Both the position numbers and the translations under genes were made by a program. From assembly GCA_003118195.1 (NCBI GenBank), contig BEXV01000019.1, positions 402,052-420,760 of the forward strand: a DNA stretch of 18,709 nucleotides, read 5' to 3'. Shown one piece after another: positions 10,491-18,709 of the stretch. The DNA is from Hemicentrotus pulcherrimus. Lineage: Eukaryota > Echinodermata > Echinoidea > Camarodonta > Strongylocentrotidae. The first letter of the stretch is position 1. Each line of letters begins with the position of its first letter. The notes under the pieces are model-generated. The model saw only the letters and a list, made by a program, of their open reading frames with translations, ran no database searches and was not told where the DNA came from.

Positions 10491-10782
10491 ACAAGTAAAT
10501 ATAAGAAGGAACATGAAAGATGTAACATCTAAAGCATCATGTCATAAATCGTAATAAATTGCAAGATATGTTATCCTCCTTATTTTCATTTTCAAAATCA
10601 ATCAATTTGGTAATGAAAGATTTGCAGCATCTCATGCAGTCATCTAGACTACAGCTGTTCAGTACCAATTTCCATGATGAGAGAGCAACAGTGTTGATTG
10701 ATCAACTTTTAAGTCCTTGCTCAATAAATAATGCTATAGTTGACAGAAATAGATCATAATGGAAAAATGGAAAAGTTAGATA
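10491..10782. other. Unique sequence before the 10783 element
   Basis: The + strand open frame at 10559-10759 (66 codons) has no recognisable motif. It is not repetitive and not obviously low-complexity, so it is the least implausible small exon candidate here, but I have no positive evidence for it. Confidence 0.3.
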
Positions 10783-11018
10783 CAGTGGCAGATCCAGGAT
10801 TCTCTGGCAGGGGGCACAAATCTGAAGATTCTGTAGCATACTACAAGTCATAAGGCTTGTGATGTGATGTTTTTGGCTATTTAAAAAACTTAGTATGAGC
10901 AACAAATAATACACTACTACTACTTTTTGTTGTTTCTCTCCCCCGCCCCCCTCCTTTTTGTATAAAGGTGGCATGTGTCTCCAGTTTTCCCAGGATACCT
11001 GGATCCGCCACTGAGATA
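10778..11018. mobile_element. 231-bp hAT-like MITE with 5-bp duplication
   Basis: The left end CAGTGGCAGATCCAGGAT (from 10783) and the reverse complement of the right end CAGTGGCGGATCCAGGTA (ending 11013) match at all but two or three positions. The flanks are AGATA at 10778-10782 and AGATA at 11014-11018. Ends of the form CAGTGGCGGATCCAGG are familiar from hAT-type non-autonomous elements. hAT normally makes an 8-bp duplication, and only 5 bp match here, so the superfamily call is provisional. The interior has a C/G run at about 10938-10952 and no transposase. A 90-codon minus-strand open frame (10702-10974) crosses the left boundary and is not credible. Confidence 0.8.
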
Positions 11019-11039
11019 ATACTCAAGTTGGATCTTGGC

Positions 11040-12360
11040 TCAACATGAATAAAACTTCCCCCTTCTCAGAGTCTAATTTTGTTTCAAATACGAAATTTGA
11101 AGTGTCAAATTTGATACCAGTCTGCAGTACATACGAAAGCTTGCATTGGTAAGGGCAATGGGATTGGCTTGTCTTGGCTTGAAAATTTTTATCGCCATCT
11201 TCATGTTGTATGGAGACTGGTATGAATGAAAATCCCCTTTCTCAAAGAGTCTAATTTCATTCCAAATATGAAATTTGAAGTGTAAAATCTGATAACAGTC
11301 TGCGGTAGATATGAATGCTTGCTTTGGAAAGGGCAATGGGATTGGCTTGTCTTGGCTTGAAAATTTTTAGTTGACATCTCCATGTCATATGGAGAATGGT
11401 TTGAGTAAAACTTGCCCTTCTCAGAGAGACTAATTTCATTCCAAATATGAAATTTGAAGTGTAAAATCTGATAACAGTCTGCGGTAGATATGAATGCTTG
11501 CTTTGGAAAGGGCAATGGGATTGGCTTGTCTTGGCTTGAAAATTTTTAGTCGCCATCTCCATGTCATATGGAGACTGGTATGAATGAAAATCCCCTTTCT
11601 CAAAGAGTCTAATTTCATTCCAAATATGAAATTTGAAGTGTAAAATCTGATAACAGTCTGAGGTAGATATGAATGCTTGCTTTGGAAAGGGCAATGGGAT
11701 TGGCTTGTCTTGGCTTGAAAATTTTTAGTAGACATCTCCATGTCATATGGAGAATGGTTTGAGTAAAACTTGCCCTTCTCAGATTGACTTATTTCATACC
11801 AAATATGAAATTTGAAGTGGAAAATCTGTTACCATGCAGTCTGCGGTTAGTATGGCTTATCTTGGCTTGATACGTTTGCCACCATTTCCATTTCTTATGC
11901 AAACTGGTTAGAATGAACATTTCTCCTTTTCAAAGGGGCTACCTTCTTTTGAATATATAATATAAATTGGAAATCTCTGCAGTCTGCGGTAGACCCTGCG
12001 GTAAATATGAAAGCTTGCTTTGGAAAGGGCAAAGTGATTGGCTTATTTTGGCTTGATAATGTTTGTCACCATCTCAATGTCTTATGGAGACTGGTTTGAA
12101 TGAACATTTCTCCTTTTCAAAGAGACTCTGCGGTAAATATGAAAGCTTGGTTTTTGAAAGGGCAAAGTTATTGGCATATCTTGGCTTGATAATGTTTGTC
12201 ACCATCTCAATGTTTTGCAGAGACTGGTTTGAATGAAATTTCCCACTACTCATAGCAGCAACCTTCCTTTGAATATGAAATTTAAAGGGTAAAATCTTAT
12301 AGCGGTCTGCGGTAAATATGACAGCTTGCTTTTGAAAGGGCAAGGTGATTGGCTTACATC
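11040..12360. repeat. ~179-bp tandem repeat array (satellite-like)
   Basis: The landmark ATTGGCTTGTCTTGGCTTGA begins at 11163, 11341, 11520 and 11699 (spacings 178, 179, 179). Diverged versions begin at about 11850, 12037, 12170 and 12348, with spacings altered by indels (151, 187, 133, 178). The middle units are nearly identical over a block of more than 100 bp, while the right-hand units are degenerate, as expected at the decaying edge of an array. Units alternate between a TATGAATGAAAATCCCC form (11221, 11579) and a TTGAGTAAAACTTGCCC form (11401, 11759), making a 358-bp dimer. Most units hold an inverted repeat, CTCCAT...ATGGAG. Minus-strand open frames of 87-145 codons in this region are translations of the repeat. 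Confidence 0.93.
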
Positions 12361-12559
12361 TTTCATTATGACTCTCCAGTTGTCTCACTTCATATTTTCT
12401 GGGTTGTCCTCGAGAGAGCTCTAATTAAGTTTTGGACAATTTCAGATCTTGAGGGTCCAAGAGAAAGTTTTAATTTATTGTGTTTTGACAATTTCTCTGG
12501 GTCCGTGAATCCTGATGGTGACCAGGATGCTTATGCAAATGCTACAGGATAATGAGAAG
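12361..12559. other. Non-repetitive spacer between the two arrays
   Basis: About 200 bp of mixed-complexity DNA with no array units. It contains the exact octamer ATGCAAAT at 12533-12540, the classical POU-domain site, and CTCGAGAGAGCTC at about 12410. The overlapping open frames (12349-12552 on + and 12475-12720 on -) have no recognisable domain. A regulatory role is possible but unsupported by anything except the octamer. Confidence 0.3.
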
Positions 12560-13110
12560 AGTAAATGAAAGCATGTGAGGGAATGTAGCCATAATGAAAT
12601 ATATGGAGAAATGGGAAAAGATAGGATGTCTTCCTCTCTGGGGATAAAATGAAAATGAGTTGTAGCAATGTGTTTAGCTTGACTGGGTTGACAGAAGGAA
12701 CAATAAGTTAAGGCAAACAATGATATATGGCAGTTTTTCTTCTTCTTTTTCTTTTGCCTAGTTTATTTGTAATTTTTTTGTCTGTCTACAAATAAAAAGG
12801 AAGAAAATGACATTGTCATACTTGTATTCAAGGTATTAACCACTTGAAAACTCTTGAAGTATTTAGATAGAAATGGGAGAAGATGGAATTTCTTCCTCTC
12901 TCGTCGTAAAATGAAAACGAATGGTATAATAAAAAAATGTATTAGATATCACATGTAGATTGCCTGTGTTATTGGCATTTTGAAAAGAAACATTGATACT
13001 TGTAATTACAGGTTAAATGTTTTCCTTCTAAGTATTTGAAAACCCTTGAATGAGGCAGAAACACATGGGTAACTTCCCTTCTAGTGCTGAAATAAAAATG
13101 ATTTAAAAAA
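12560..13110. repeat. Degenerate repeats leading into the ~405-bp array
   Basis: GAAATGGGAAAAGATAGG near 12607, GAAATGGGAGAAGATGGA near 12870 and a weaker form near 13050 are each followed by CTTCCTCTC or CTTCCCTTC and then AAAATGAAAA-type sequence. TAGCTTGACTGGGTTGACAG (about 12674) and CAAACAATGATATATGGC (about 12715) resemble segments of the ~405-bp unit. This looks like an old, decayed edge of that array or a related repeat. The relation is judged by eye. Confidence 0.5.
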
Positions 13111-13175
13111 AATATTTATTGCATTATAGCTTTCCTGCATTATGGACACATTAACTGTTTTGCTTGTCTACATAA

Positions 13176-13570
13176 GGCCTAAAATAAAAACTTGTTGTAT
13201 TGCCCTTTGAGACGGACCCAAAAATCTAAAATTCTAAGGTCGGAATTTATTTTTTTTACTTTTTTTAATACCGTTTTTTTGGATTTTTGTAAATTAATGA
13301 ATAAAAATATATGTATTTTGTTTGTTTAAATTGGATATAAATGCATGAAGTCTAATTATTTCGAAATTCTCACTCGTGCAAACCATGGATGACGTGAAAA
13401 ATATATCAATGGAATGATGACGCTGAAGCACATGTATTAAAGCATTAAAAACTGAGAAATATCAGCTAAAAGAGGTCGACAAAAAAAAAGTTTTAAAAAA
13501 AAACTTTTTGGACCGACCGACCCATGTTTTGGCACCCAAAGGGCAATGCAACAAGTTTTTATTTTAGGCC
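13176..13570. mobile_element. 395-bp MITE nested in the ~405-bp array
   Basis: 34-bp terminal inverted repeats with one mismatch lie at 13176-13209 (begins GGCCTAAAATAAAAACTTGT) and 13537-13570. Similar GGTCGG words lie further in on both sides, so the pairing may extend. The element interrupts an array unit: upstream reads TTGTCTACATAA and downstream CAACAGTAACCTG, whereas an uninterrupted unit at about 16020 reads GTCTACATATTACAGTAAC. A target duplication of more than two bases is not clear. It has no transposase. The superfamily is unassigned. Confidence 0.87.
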
Positions 13571-14535
13571 CAACAGTAACCTGTAGGAGCAGAAATTGAT
13601 GAAAGGAACTGTAATGAACTAACTCAAAGGCTCTATTTGTTTTCTCCATTTTACATAGAAGCAAACAGAAGCAATCAAGAATGAGATATCTGATTAAGGG
13701 TCACTCAAGAAACCCACACATTATTATTACTCCCATTAGCTTGGCAGGAAACACATCCATCTGTCTCTTAATGTTTAACTCGAGCTACATGTGAGTGATG
13801 TCAGACGTTCAGAAGAAGCGAACAAACCACCCGTTTTTTTCTGGAAGCTTGATTGTGTTATAGCTTGCCCGGGTCATGCATGGACACATTAACCTCTTTG
13901 TTTGTCTCCATGCGTGACAGTAACTGATATAAGAAGAGAAATAATGAACTTGATGAAGAGAATAACGATATAAAATTCAAAGGCAATATTTTTTACCCTC
14001 CCTTTTACATACTAGGTTTTTAGAAAAGGGAGGGGAATGTGAAAGGAACAAGGTGAATACACTTGAGAATGGAAGCAAACAGAAGCAAATCCAGTGAAGA
14101 TTTTTGATTAGGAGAGACTAGAAAAACCCACACATTCTCTTTACTTCATTAGCTTTGCAGGAAACACGTCCATCTTTCTCTTAATGTTTAACTTAAACTA
14201 CAAGTAAGTAATGTCAGGAGTAGTGAAGTAGCAGACAAACAACCCTAATCAACCTTCTTTTAGAGACCAGATTGTGTTACCTTGCTTGGTTATAGACACA
14301 TTAACCTTTTGTTTGTATATACATAGCAGTAACTTTAATGAAAAGAAAAATATGAACTTAATGAAGAGAACATTGATATATACTAAACTCAAAGGCACTA
14401 TTTTCCCCCTGTTTTACATACCTGCTATTTTAAAAAAGGGAAGAAAATGAGAAAGGAACACAGTCAGTAAAATATTTGAAGAATAGAAAAAAACAGCTAG
14501 AAGCAATCAAGAATGAGAAATCTGATAAGTCTCAC

Positions 14536-15039
14536 TTACAGGGAAAGTCCACCCTGAACTTAAGTTGTTTTTAATAAAAGCAGAACAGTGAGAGAAACAT
14601 ATCAGTGAAGGTTTGACGAAAATCCGACAAAGGATACAAAAGTTATGAATTTTTAAATTTTAAATTTTGTGACGTCACTTGCGGGCTGCTCTTCCATATG
14701 TTGTGTACTGTAATTTCCATAAATTGCCCCTTTTTCATGGTTCTTGATGAAGGAATGGATCTATTTCATAGAGGCGTGTATAAATGCATGTGTCTGATAA
14801 TATATCAAATGCACAGGTAAAAAAATAATTATTTTTCTGAGAAAATGGCAATTTATGGAATTTACAGTACACAACGTACAGGAGAGCAGCTCTCATGTGA
14901 CGTCACAAAATTAAAACTTTGAAAATTCATAACTTTTGTATCCTTTGTCGGATTTTCGTCAAACCTTCAGTGATATGTTTCTCTCACTGTTCTGCTTTTA
15001 TTAAAAACAACTTACGTTCAGGGTGGACTTTCCCTTTAA
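14536..15039. mobile_element. 496-bp fold-back MITE with 189-bp arms
   Basis: The arms 14540-14728 and 14847-15035 are inverted copies of equal length, each starting AGGGAAAGTCCACCCTGAAC, with only about two mismatches in the outer ~110 bp and more further in. They surround a 118-bp centre. Flanks are TTAC (14536-14539) and TTAA (15036-15039). A related array unit at about 16241 reads CACTTAAGCAACCC, which supports TTAA as the original target, with a later A-to-C change on the left. Each arm carries the palindrome GTGACGTCAC with a perfect TGACGTCA (14670-14677 and 14898-14905), the cAMP-response-element core. It has no transposase. TTAA targeting suggests piggyBac-type mobilisation, provisionally. 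The + strand open frame at 14919-15101 lies mostly inside the element. Confidence 0.92.
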
Positions 15040-16406
15040 GAAACCCACACATTTTCTGTACTCTATTAGCTTTGCAGGAAACATGTCCATCTTTCTTTTA
15101 ATGTTTAACCCAAACTACATGTAAGTAATGTCAGGAGTAATGAAGTAGCGGAAAACAACCCTTTTTTAGAGACCAGATTGTGTTACCTTGTTTGGTTATG
15201 GACACATTAACCTTTTGGTTTGTCTACAGGAAAGTAACTTTCATGAAGAGAAAACTATGAACTTAATGAAGATAACAATCATATCTACTAACTCAAACTC
15301 AAAGGCACTATTTTTCCTTGTTTTAAATACTTTCTATATTAGAAAAGGGCAGGAAATGGAAAATGAACACAGTCAGTAAAATAGTTGCAGAATGGAAGCA
15401 AACAGGAATGAGATATCTGATAAAGGGTCACTTGAGAAACCCACACATTATCTTTACTCCATTAGCTTTGCAGGAAACATGTCTATCTTTCTCGTAAAGT
15501 TTTACTCAAGCTACATGTGAGTGATATCAGAAGTAACAAAGTAGCGGACAAACAGCCCTTTGTTTAAAGAAGCAGATAGTGTTAGCTTACATGGGATATA
15601 ACTGTTTTGTTTGTCTATATAAAAGTAACATATAGTTAGAGAAAATGATAAACGTGATGAAGCGAACAATGGTATGCCTTAATTAAAATCAAAAGCACTA
15701 TTTGTCAATTTTACAATTTACATGCTTGATATTTTTGAAAAGGAAAGGAAATGTCAAATGAATATAGTCAGTAAAATATTTGCAGAATGGAAACAAACAA
15801 TAGCAAACAAGATGAAGATAACTAATAAGCCTCACTTGAGAAACCCACACATTTTCTTTACTCTATTAGTTTTGCAGGAAACACATCCATCTTCTCTTAA
15901 TGTTTAACTCAAGCTACATGTAGGTGATGTCAGAAGTAACGAAGTAGCGGACAAACAGCCTTTTTCTTAGAAGCCAAATTGTGTCAGCTTGCCTGGGTTA
16001 TGGACACATTAACCTTTTTGTTTGTCTACATATTACAGTAACTTATAGGAAAGGAATAATGATGAACTATATGAAAAGAACAAACAATGATATATCAACC
16101 TAAACTCCCAAAGGCACTATTTTTTCCTCCATTTGACATACTACCTGTTTTTAGAAAAGGGAAATAAAAGGAACAAACTCAGTAAACTTGATAATGGAAG
16201 CAAACAGAAGCAAACAAGATGAGGCATCTGATAAAGGATCACTTAAGCAACCCACACATTCTTTTTACTTCATTAGTTTGGCAGGAAACAAGTCCATCCT
16301 TCTCCTAATGTTTAACATTAGCTATATGTTAGTAATGTCAGAACTACAGGAGCAGCGAACAAACAACCCCTCTTTTTGGGGGTTATGGAAACATTAACCT
16401 TTTTTT

Positions 16407-17045
16407 TGTCAGTTCAAGTTTCAAGTTTAGTTATAAAAATACAAAACAATCAGAGTACCAAACGTAACCTTTAAAAGTAGTAACTTACAATTGTATCTAC
16501 ACTTGGTCAGTGGCTTCTAAATGTGAAATTCCAAGCAGGTTAGAATAATGATAACAAATATTGCAATAGCAACGAAAATTCACCCTTCCCTAAAGTTTGT
16601 CTTTTCTCATGTGATTACTGAGAGTGAAATGATATAATGTGAGGGATCCCGGCTGTATACATCTGCAGGAATGTGAAGATGCGACCTTCCTATCTTCAGG
16701 GTGTTCGACAGCCATCAATCTTCTTGCGTCTATGTAAGTCGCCAGGATATTGGGATGTAATGAAGATAGATTCCATGGTACGCTGAAACTCCATCTAGAT
16801 CTGGTAGGATGTCTGATACTGATGTGTTTTGTGACATGGTTAGAGTACTGGTGATGAATCTCACAAGGGAAAATGGGGATTTATATGAATGGTTATTCTG
16901 TGAAGGAAAGTCTGTAAAAGACTCTGTTAACAATTTGGGGTCGTATAACCTCAGCAGACATTTTGGTCAGTGTTACAAAATAAAGTGATGAAGCTTTGAA
17001 ATCATGACTGCCACACTTGCTCTACTCTTGATATTAGCTATAAAT
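16407..17045. other. Sequence beyond the array edge, no gene seen
   Basis: The array unit breaks off after a T run, followed by TTCAAGTTTCAAGTTTAG and an A-rich stretch. AGTAGTAACTTACAA near 16476 may be a trace of the same unit's CAGTAACTTATA block, so a small insertion may separate them. From about 16640 to 16870 the sequence is more complex and less AT-rich. The minus-strand open frame there (16730-16933, 67 codons) has no recognisable motif. Confidence 0.4.
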
Positions 17046-17296
17046 TGAATCTTTTTCTCAGAATATCCCTCACTCTCATTCTTTTACTGTCTTTCTCTCT
17101 CCGTTCTCTATCTTTCTGTTTTATCCTTCATCTTCCTCTAGCCACACCCTTGTTCATTCTCCCACTTTCTATGTCTTTCTCATGCACCCCCTCTCCTCCA
17201 TCTCTCTCTGTGTCTCTTTCGCCTTCCTTCCAACTTCAATCAACTTTGATTCCAGCTCCCCCTTTCAATGTCTTTGATGTGCACCCCTCCTCCATC

Positions 17297-17339
<43 letters not shown>

Positions 17340-17392
17340 GTCTCTCTGTCTCTCTGTCTCTCTCTGTCTCTTGTTCCTTTCTCCCAACTTCA
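17046..17392. repeat. Pyrimidine tract with (CT)n and CTCTGT cores
   Basis: Mostly C and T on the + strand, with near-pure CT at about 17299-17338 and then alternating CTCTGT units to about 17370. The 129-codon + frame (17045-17434) and the opposing 72-codon minus frame (17236-17454), made of Arg-Glu repeats, both come from this tract and I do not call them genes. Confidence 0.9.
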
Positions 17393-18686
17393 ATCAAAAA
17401 AAAATTCCAATTCAGACTTTGGGGATGTACATAGGTAGAAGTGATGGTATTCATTGAGAAAATAAATGAGTTCCCTCATGCGCTAAATGTCAAACCTGAC
17501 AGAATAATCCACAGGGCTTGAGAAGGAAGATGTCCACTCAAGAATTTGGAGAAAACGAAATGATGTTGAAAGAACCCAGCCCCTCTTTCATGTTCCTTTG
17601 GCGGTCCTTCAGCACCTGATTAGGGCCGGGAAGTCTTGCAATTTCATAATTAACCCAGATACATACAAGATTTTCCTTGTCTGTCAGGAAAGTCGTGGAA
17701 GCATCATTGGATTGACATTAAAGATGCTGTCCAATATATTGGTATGTTGCACCAAACAAAAAGAAAAGGATTACTATGGTTATTCACAATTATATAACTT
17801 CAAGCGATCCTCTAGTTTGACAATGAACATGTATTGAACAGTGCTGTTGTCCTGATCATCGACAGTAGTACATAGGCCAAATATTGTTCATGAATACTTT
17901 CAGGGGATGAGAGATGATTTCTATATTTCTTTTCTTTGAAAATATAAACTTTAATCAATTGAAACTAGGACAACTCGAAAGTTTTCATGGTTCACCAACC
18001 AAAATGTCTGCATTTTTTTATGGTCAGACTGTCAAGTGATTCTATCTCTAATCTGTAAGATCTGTGCGAAAGAATGTCCATTCAAAGGCATTGACAGCAA
18101 TAGTTATAATTGCAATAGAATTTAGATTTAGTTTTAAATACATAGATGCACTGTGATGTTACTAATTCACTCAAGGTTCTACATGTATATGGTTAGTGAT
18201 TTTCTGTTTAAAAAATGAAATAGAACTGTAAACATCAGTTTGATATGATTCCTTTAAATTTCTCTCCTTTCTTGATAATGTACCATATCCGTGTGAAGAC
18301 GTTGGTTAAGCATCGTGTCTCCTGGCTCAGCTTCCATTAAGATTGCCAGCTACTTAACGGCTTTGCCCCAAATGGACAAAAAGAAGAGAAACTCAAGACT
18401 TAGTTGAAGTGAGAAAATGGTGTGTTAGTTCTTCTTTACCCTCCAGTTGTAATGGAAAGCTAGAGTACTTCTTCTTAATGGAAACTAACATATCATCCCT
18501 GACATGAGGGCACCAGAAGTAGGGGCCATTCAAATGGAAGAGTCGTGTTCACATCAGTCTCTTCCTCTGAACTCCTGTCCGCATTATTTTGGCCAGGGGG
18601 ATTAGACCTCCCTGCAAGGTCACTGACAGGTGGTTATCTCATCAAATCAGCTCTCAACATACTAAAGGGGATCATGGGAGGGGGGG
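17393..18686. other. Unique sequence, no gene recognised
   Basis: About 1.3 kb without repeats. Two segments (about 18270-18370 and 18490-18660) have more GC and mixed composition than the rest and could hold exons or regulatory DNA. The + strand open frame at 17598-17837 (79 codons) has no recognisable domain. A G-rich run (about 18676-18686) sits just before the repeat fragment at the right edge. Confidence 0.45.
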
Positions 18687-18709
18687 AGATTGTGTTACCT
18701 TGTTTGGTT
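18687..18709. repeat. Start of another ~405-bp family copy at the right edge
   Basis: The final 23 bases (beginning AGATTGTGTTACCTTG) are identical to 15175-15197, inside a unit of the ~405-bp array, and match 22 of 23 bases at the corresponding place in the preceding unit (about 14269). The same orientation as the array and an exact 23-base match make chance unlikely. The window ends before it can be extended. Confidence 0.75.

Larger units (their letters stand above)
13110..16406. repeat. ~405-bp tandem repeat array with nested MITEs
   Basis: Two landmarks define the units. AAACCCACACATT begins at 13710, 14124, 15041, 15437 and 15841, with a variant at about 16248. TGGACACATTAAC and variants begin at 13143, 13881, 14293, 15199, about 15594 (deleted form), 16001 and 16386. 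Spacings are 385-415 bp except where a transposon interrupts: the 917-bp gap between 14124 and 15041 becomes ~417 after subtracting the fold-back element and its duplication. A typical unit contains, in order, AAACCCACACATT, TTTGCAGGAAACACATCCAT, TCTTAATGTTTAAC, AAGTAGCGGACAAAC, GATTGTGTTA, the TGGACACATT block, CAGTAACTT, AACTCAAAGGCACTATTTT and GAAAAGGGA. Units are diverged. No unit is coding. The array stops at about 16406 within the TGGACACATT region. Confidence 0.93.

Noticed and set aside
10559..10759. 66-codon + strand frame as a possible exon
   Set aside because: No motif, no codon signal visible by eye and no convincing splice context. Kept only as a note under the interval entry.
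11073..11741. Overlapping minus-strand open frames of 87-145 codons sharing the same protein segments
   Set aside because: They are the 179-bp repeat translated. Because 179 is not a multiple of three, successive units are read in shifted frames, so similar peptides recur in different registers. A real repeat protein would keep a unit length divisible by three.
11040..16406. Tandem arrays considered as a CRISPR-type locus
   Set aside because: Units are 179 and ~405 bp, contiguous and without unique spacers, and the DNA is clearly eukaryotic in character.
11040..16406. Idea that the arrays and flanking elements form one large Helitron-like transposon with internal tandem repeats
   Set aside because: I could not find paired element ends (a TC start and a CTRR-plus-hairpin end) or a Rep/helicase coding segment around them.
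17045..17454. 129-codon Ser/Leu-rich frame on + and 72-codon Arg/Glu-rich frame on -
   Set aside because: Both are translations of the same CT repeat, from opposite strands. No domain lies outside the repeat.

Overview
The window reads as non-coding DNA from an animal nuclear genome, and I could support no protein-coding gene, rRNA or tRNA in it. The base composition is AT-rich. There are dispersed (CT)n tracts, frequent TACATGTA words, short non-autonomous inverted-repeat transposons and satellite-like tandem arrays. This mix is typical of marine invertebrates. The style of the short elements (for example ends beginning AGGGAAAGTCCACCC, or a GGTGTTTCACAAAG-type end) makes an echinoderm such as a sea urchin my best guess, but this is recollection and not a search result. 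The open frames present are short, low-complexity or repeat-derived, with no recognisable domain, so the window is probably intergenic or deep intronic.

Layout, left half. Positions 1-27 and about 155-172 are (CT)n microsatellites. Positions 253-370 hold a 53-56 bp tandem duplication carrying a perfect 19-nt palindrome. An inverted-repeat element (MITE) lies at about 836-1147. From 1.15 to 6.6 kb the DNA is mostly unique and AT-rich, with a 15-bp minisatellite at 4158-4217 and a few higher-complexity patches (about 3170-3480 and 5125-5235) that could be regulatory. Long pyrimidine tracts occupy 6640-6835 and 7385-7770. A 501-bp MITE flanked by TTAA lies at 8374-8874.

Layout, right half. A 231-bp MITE with CAGTGGC-type ends and a 5-bp duplication lies at 10783-11013. 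It is followed at once by a ~179-bp tandem array (about 11040-12360) that includes an alternating A-B-A-B dimer pattern. Degenerate related repeats at about 12560-13110 lead into a second array with a ~405-bp period (about 13110-16406). Two MITEs are nested inside that array: a 395-bp hairpin-ended element (13176-13570) and a 496-bp fold-back element with 189-bp arms (14540-15035). Neighbouring array units show what each insertion site looked like before insertion. A further pyrimidine tract lies at about 17046-17392. The last 23 bases of the window exactly match part of the ~405-bp unit, so that family probably resumes beyond the right edge.

No genes act together here. The biology visible is repeat turnover: unequal exchange making arrays, and small transposons inserting into them, which gives a relative order of events. 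I did not find a convincing new protein-based system. The most informative structures are the two arrays and the nested, datable insertions.
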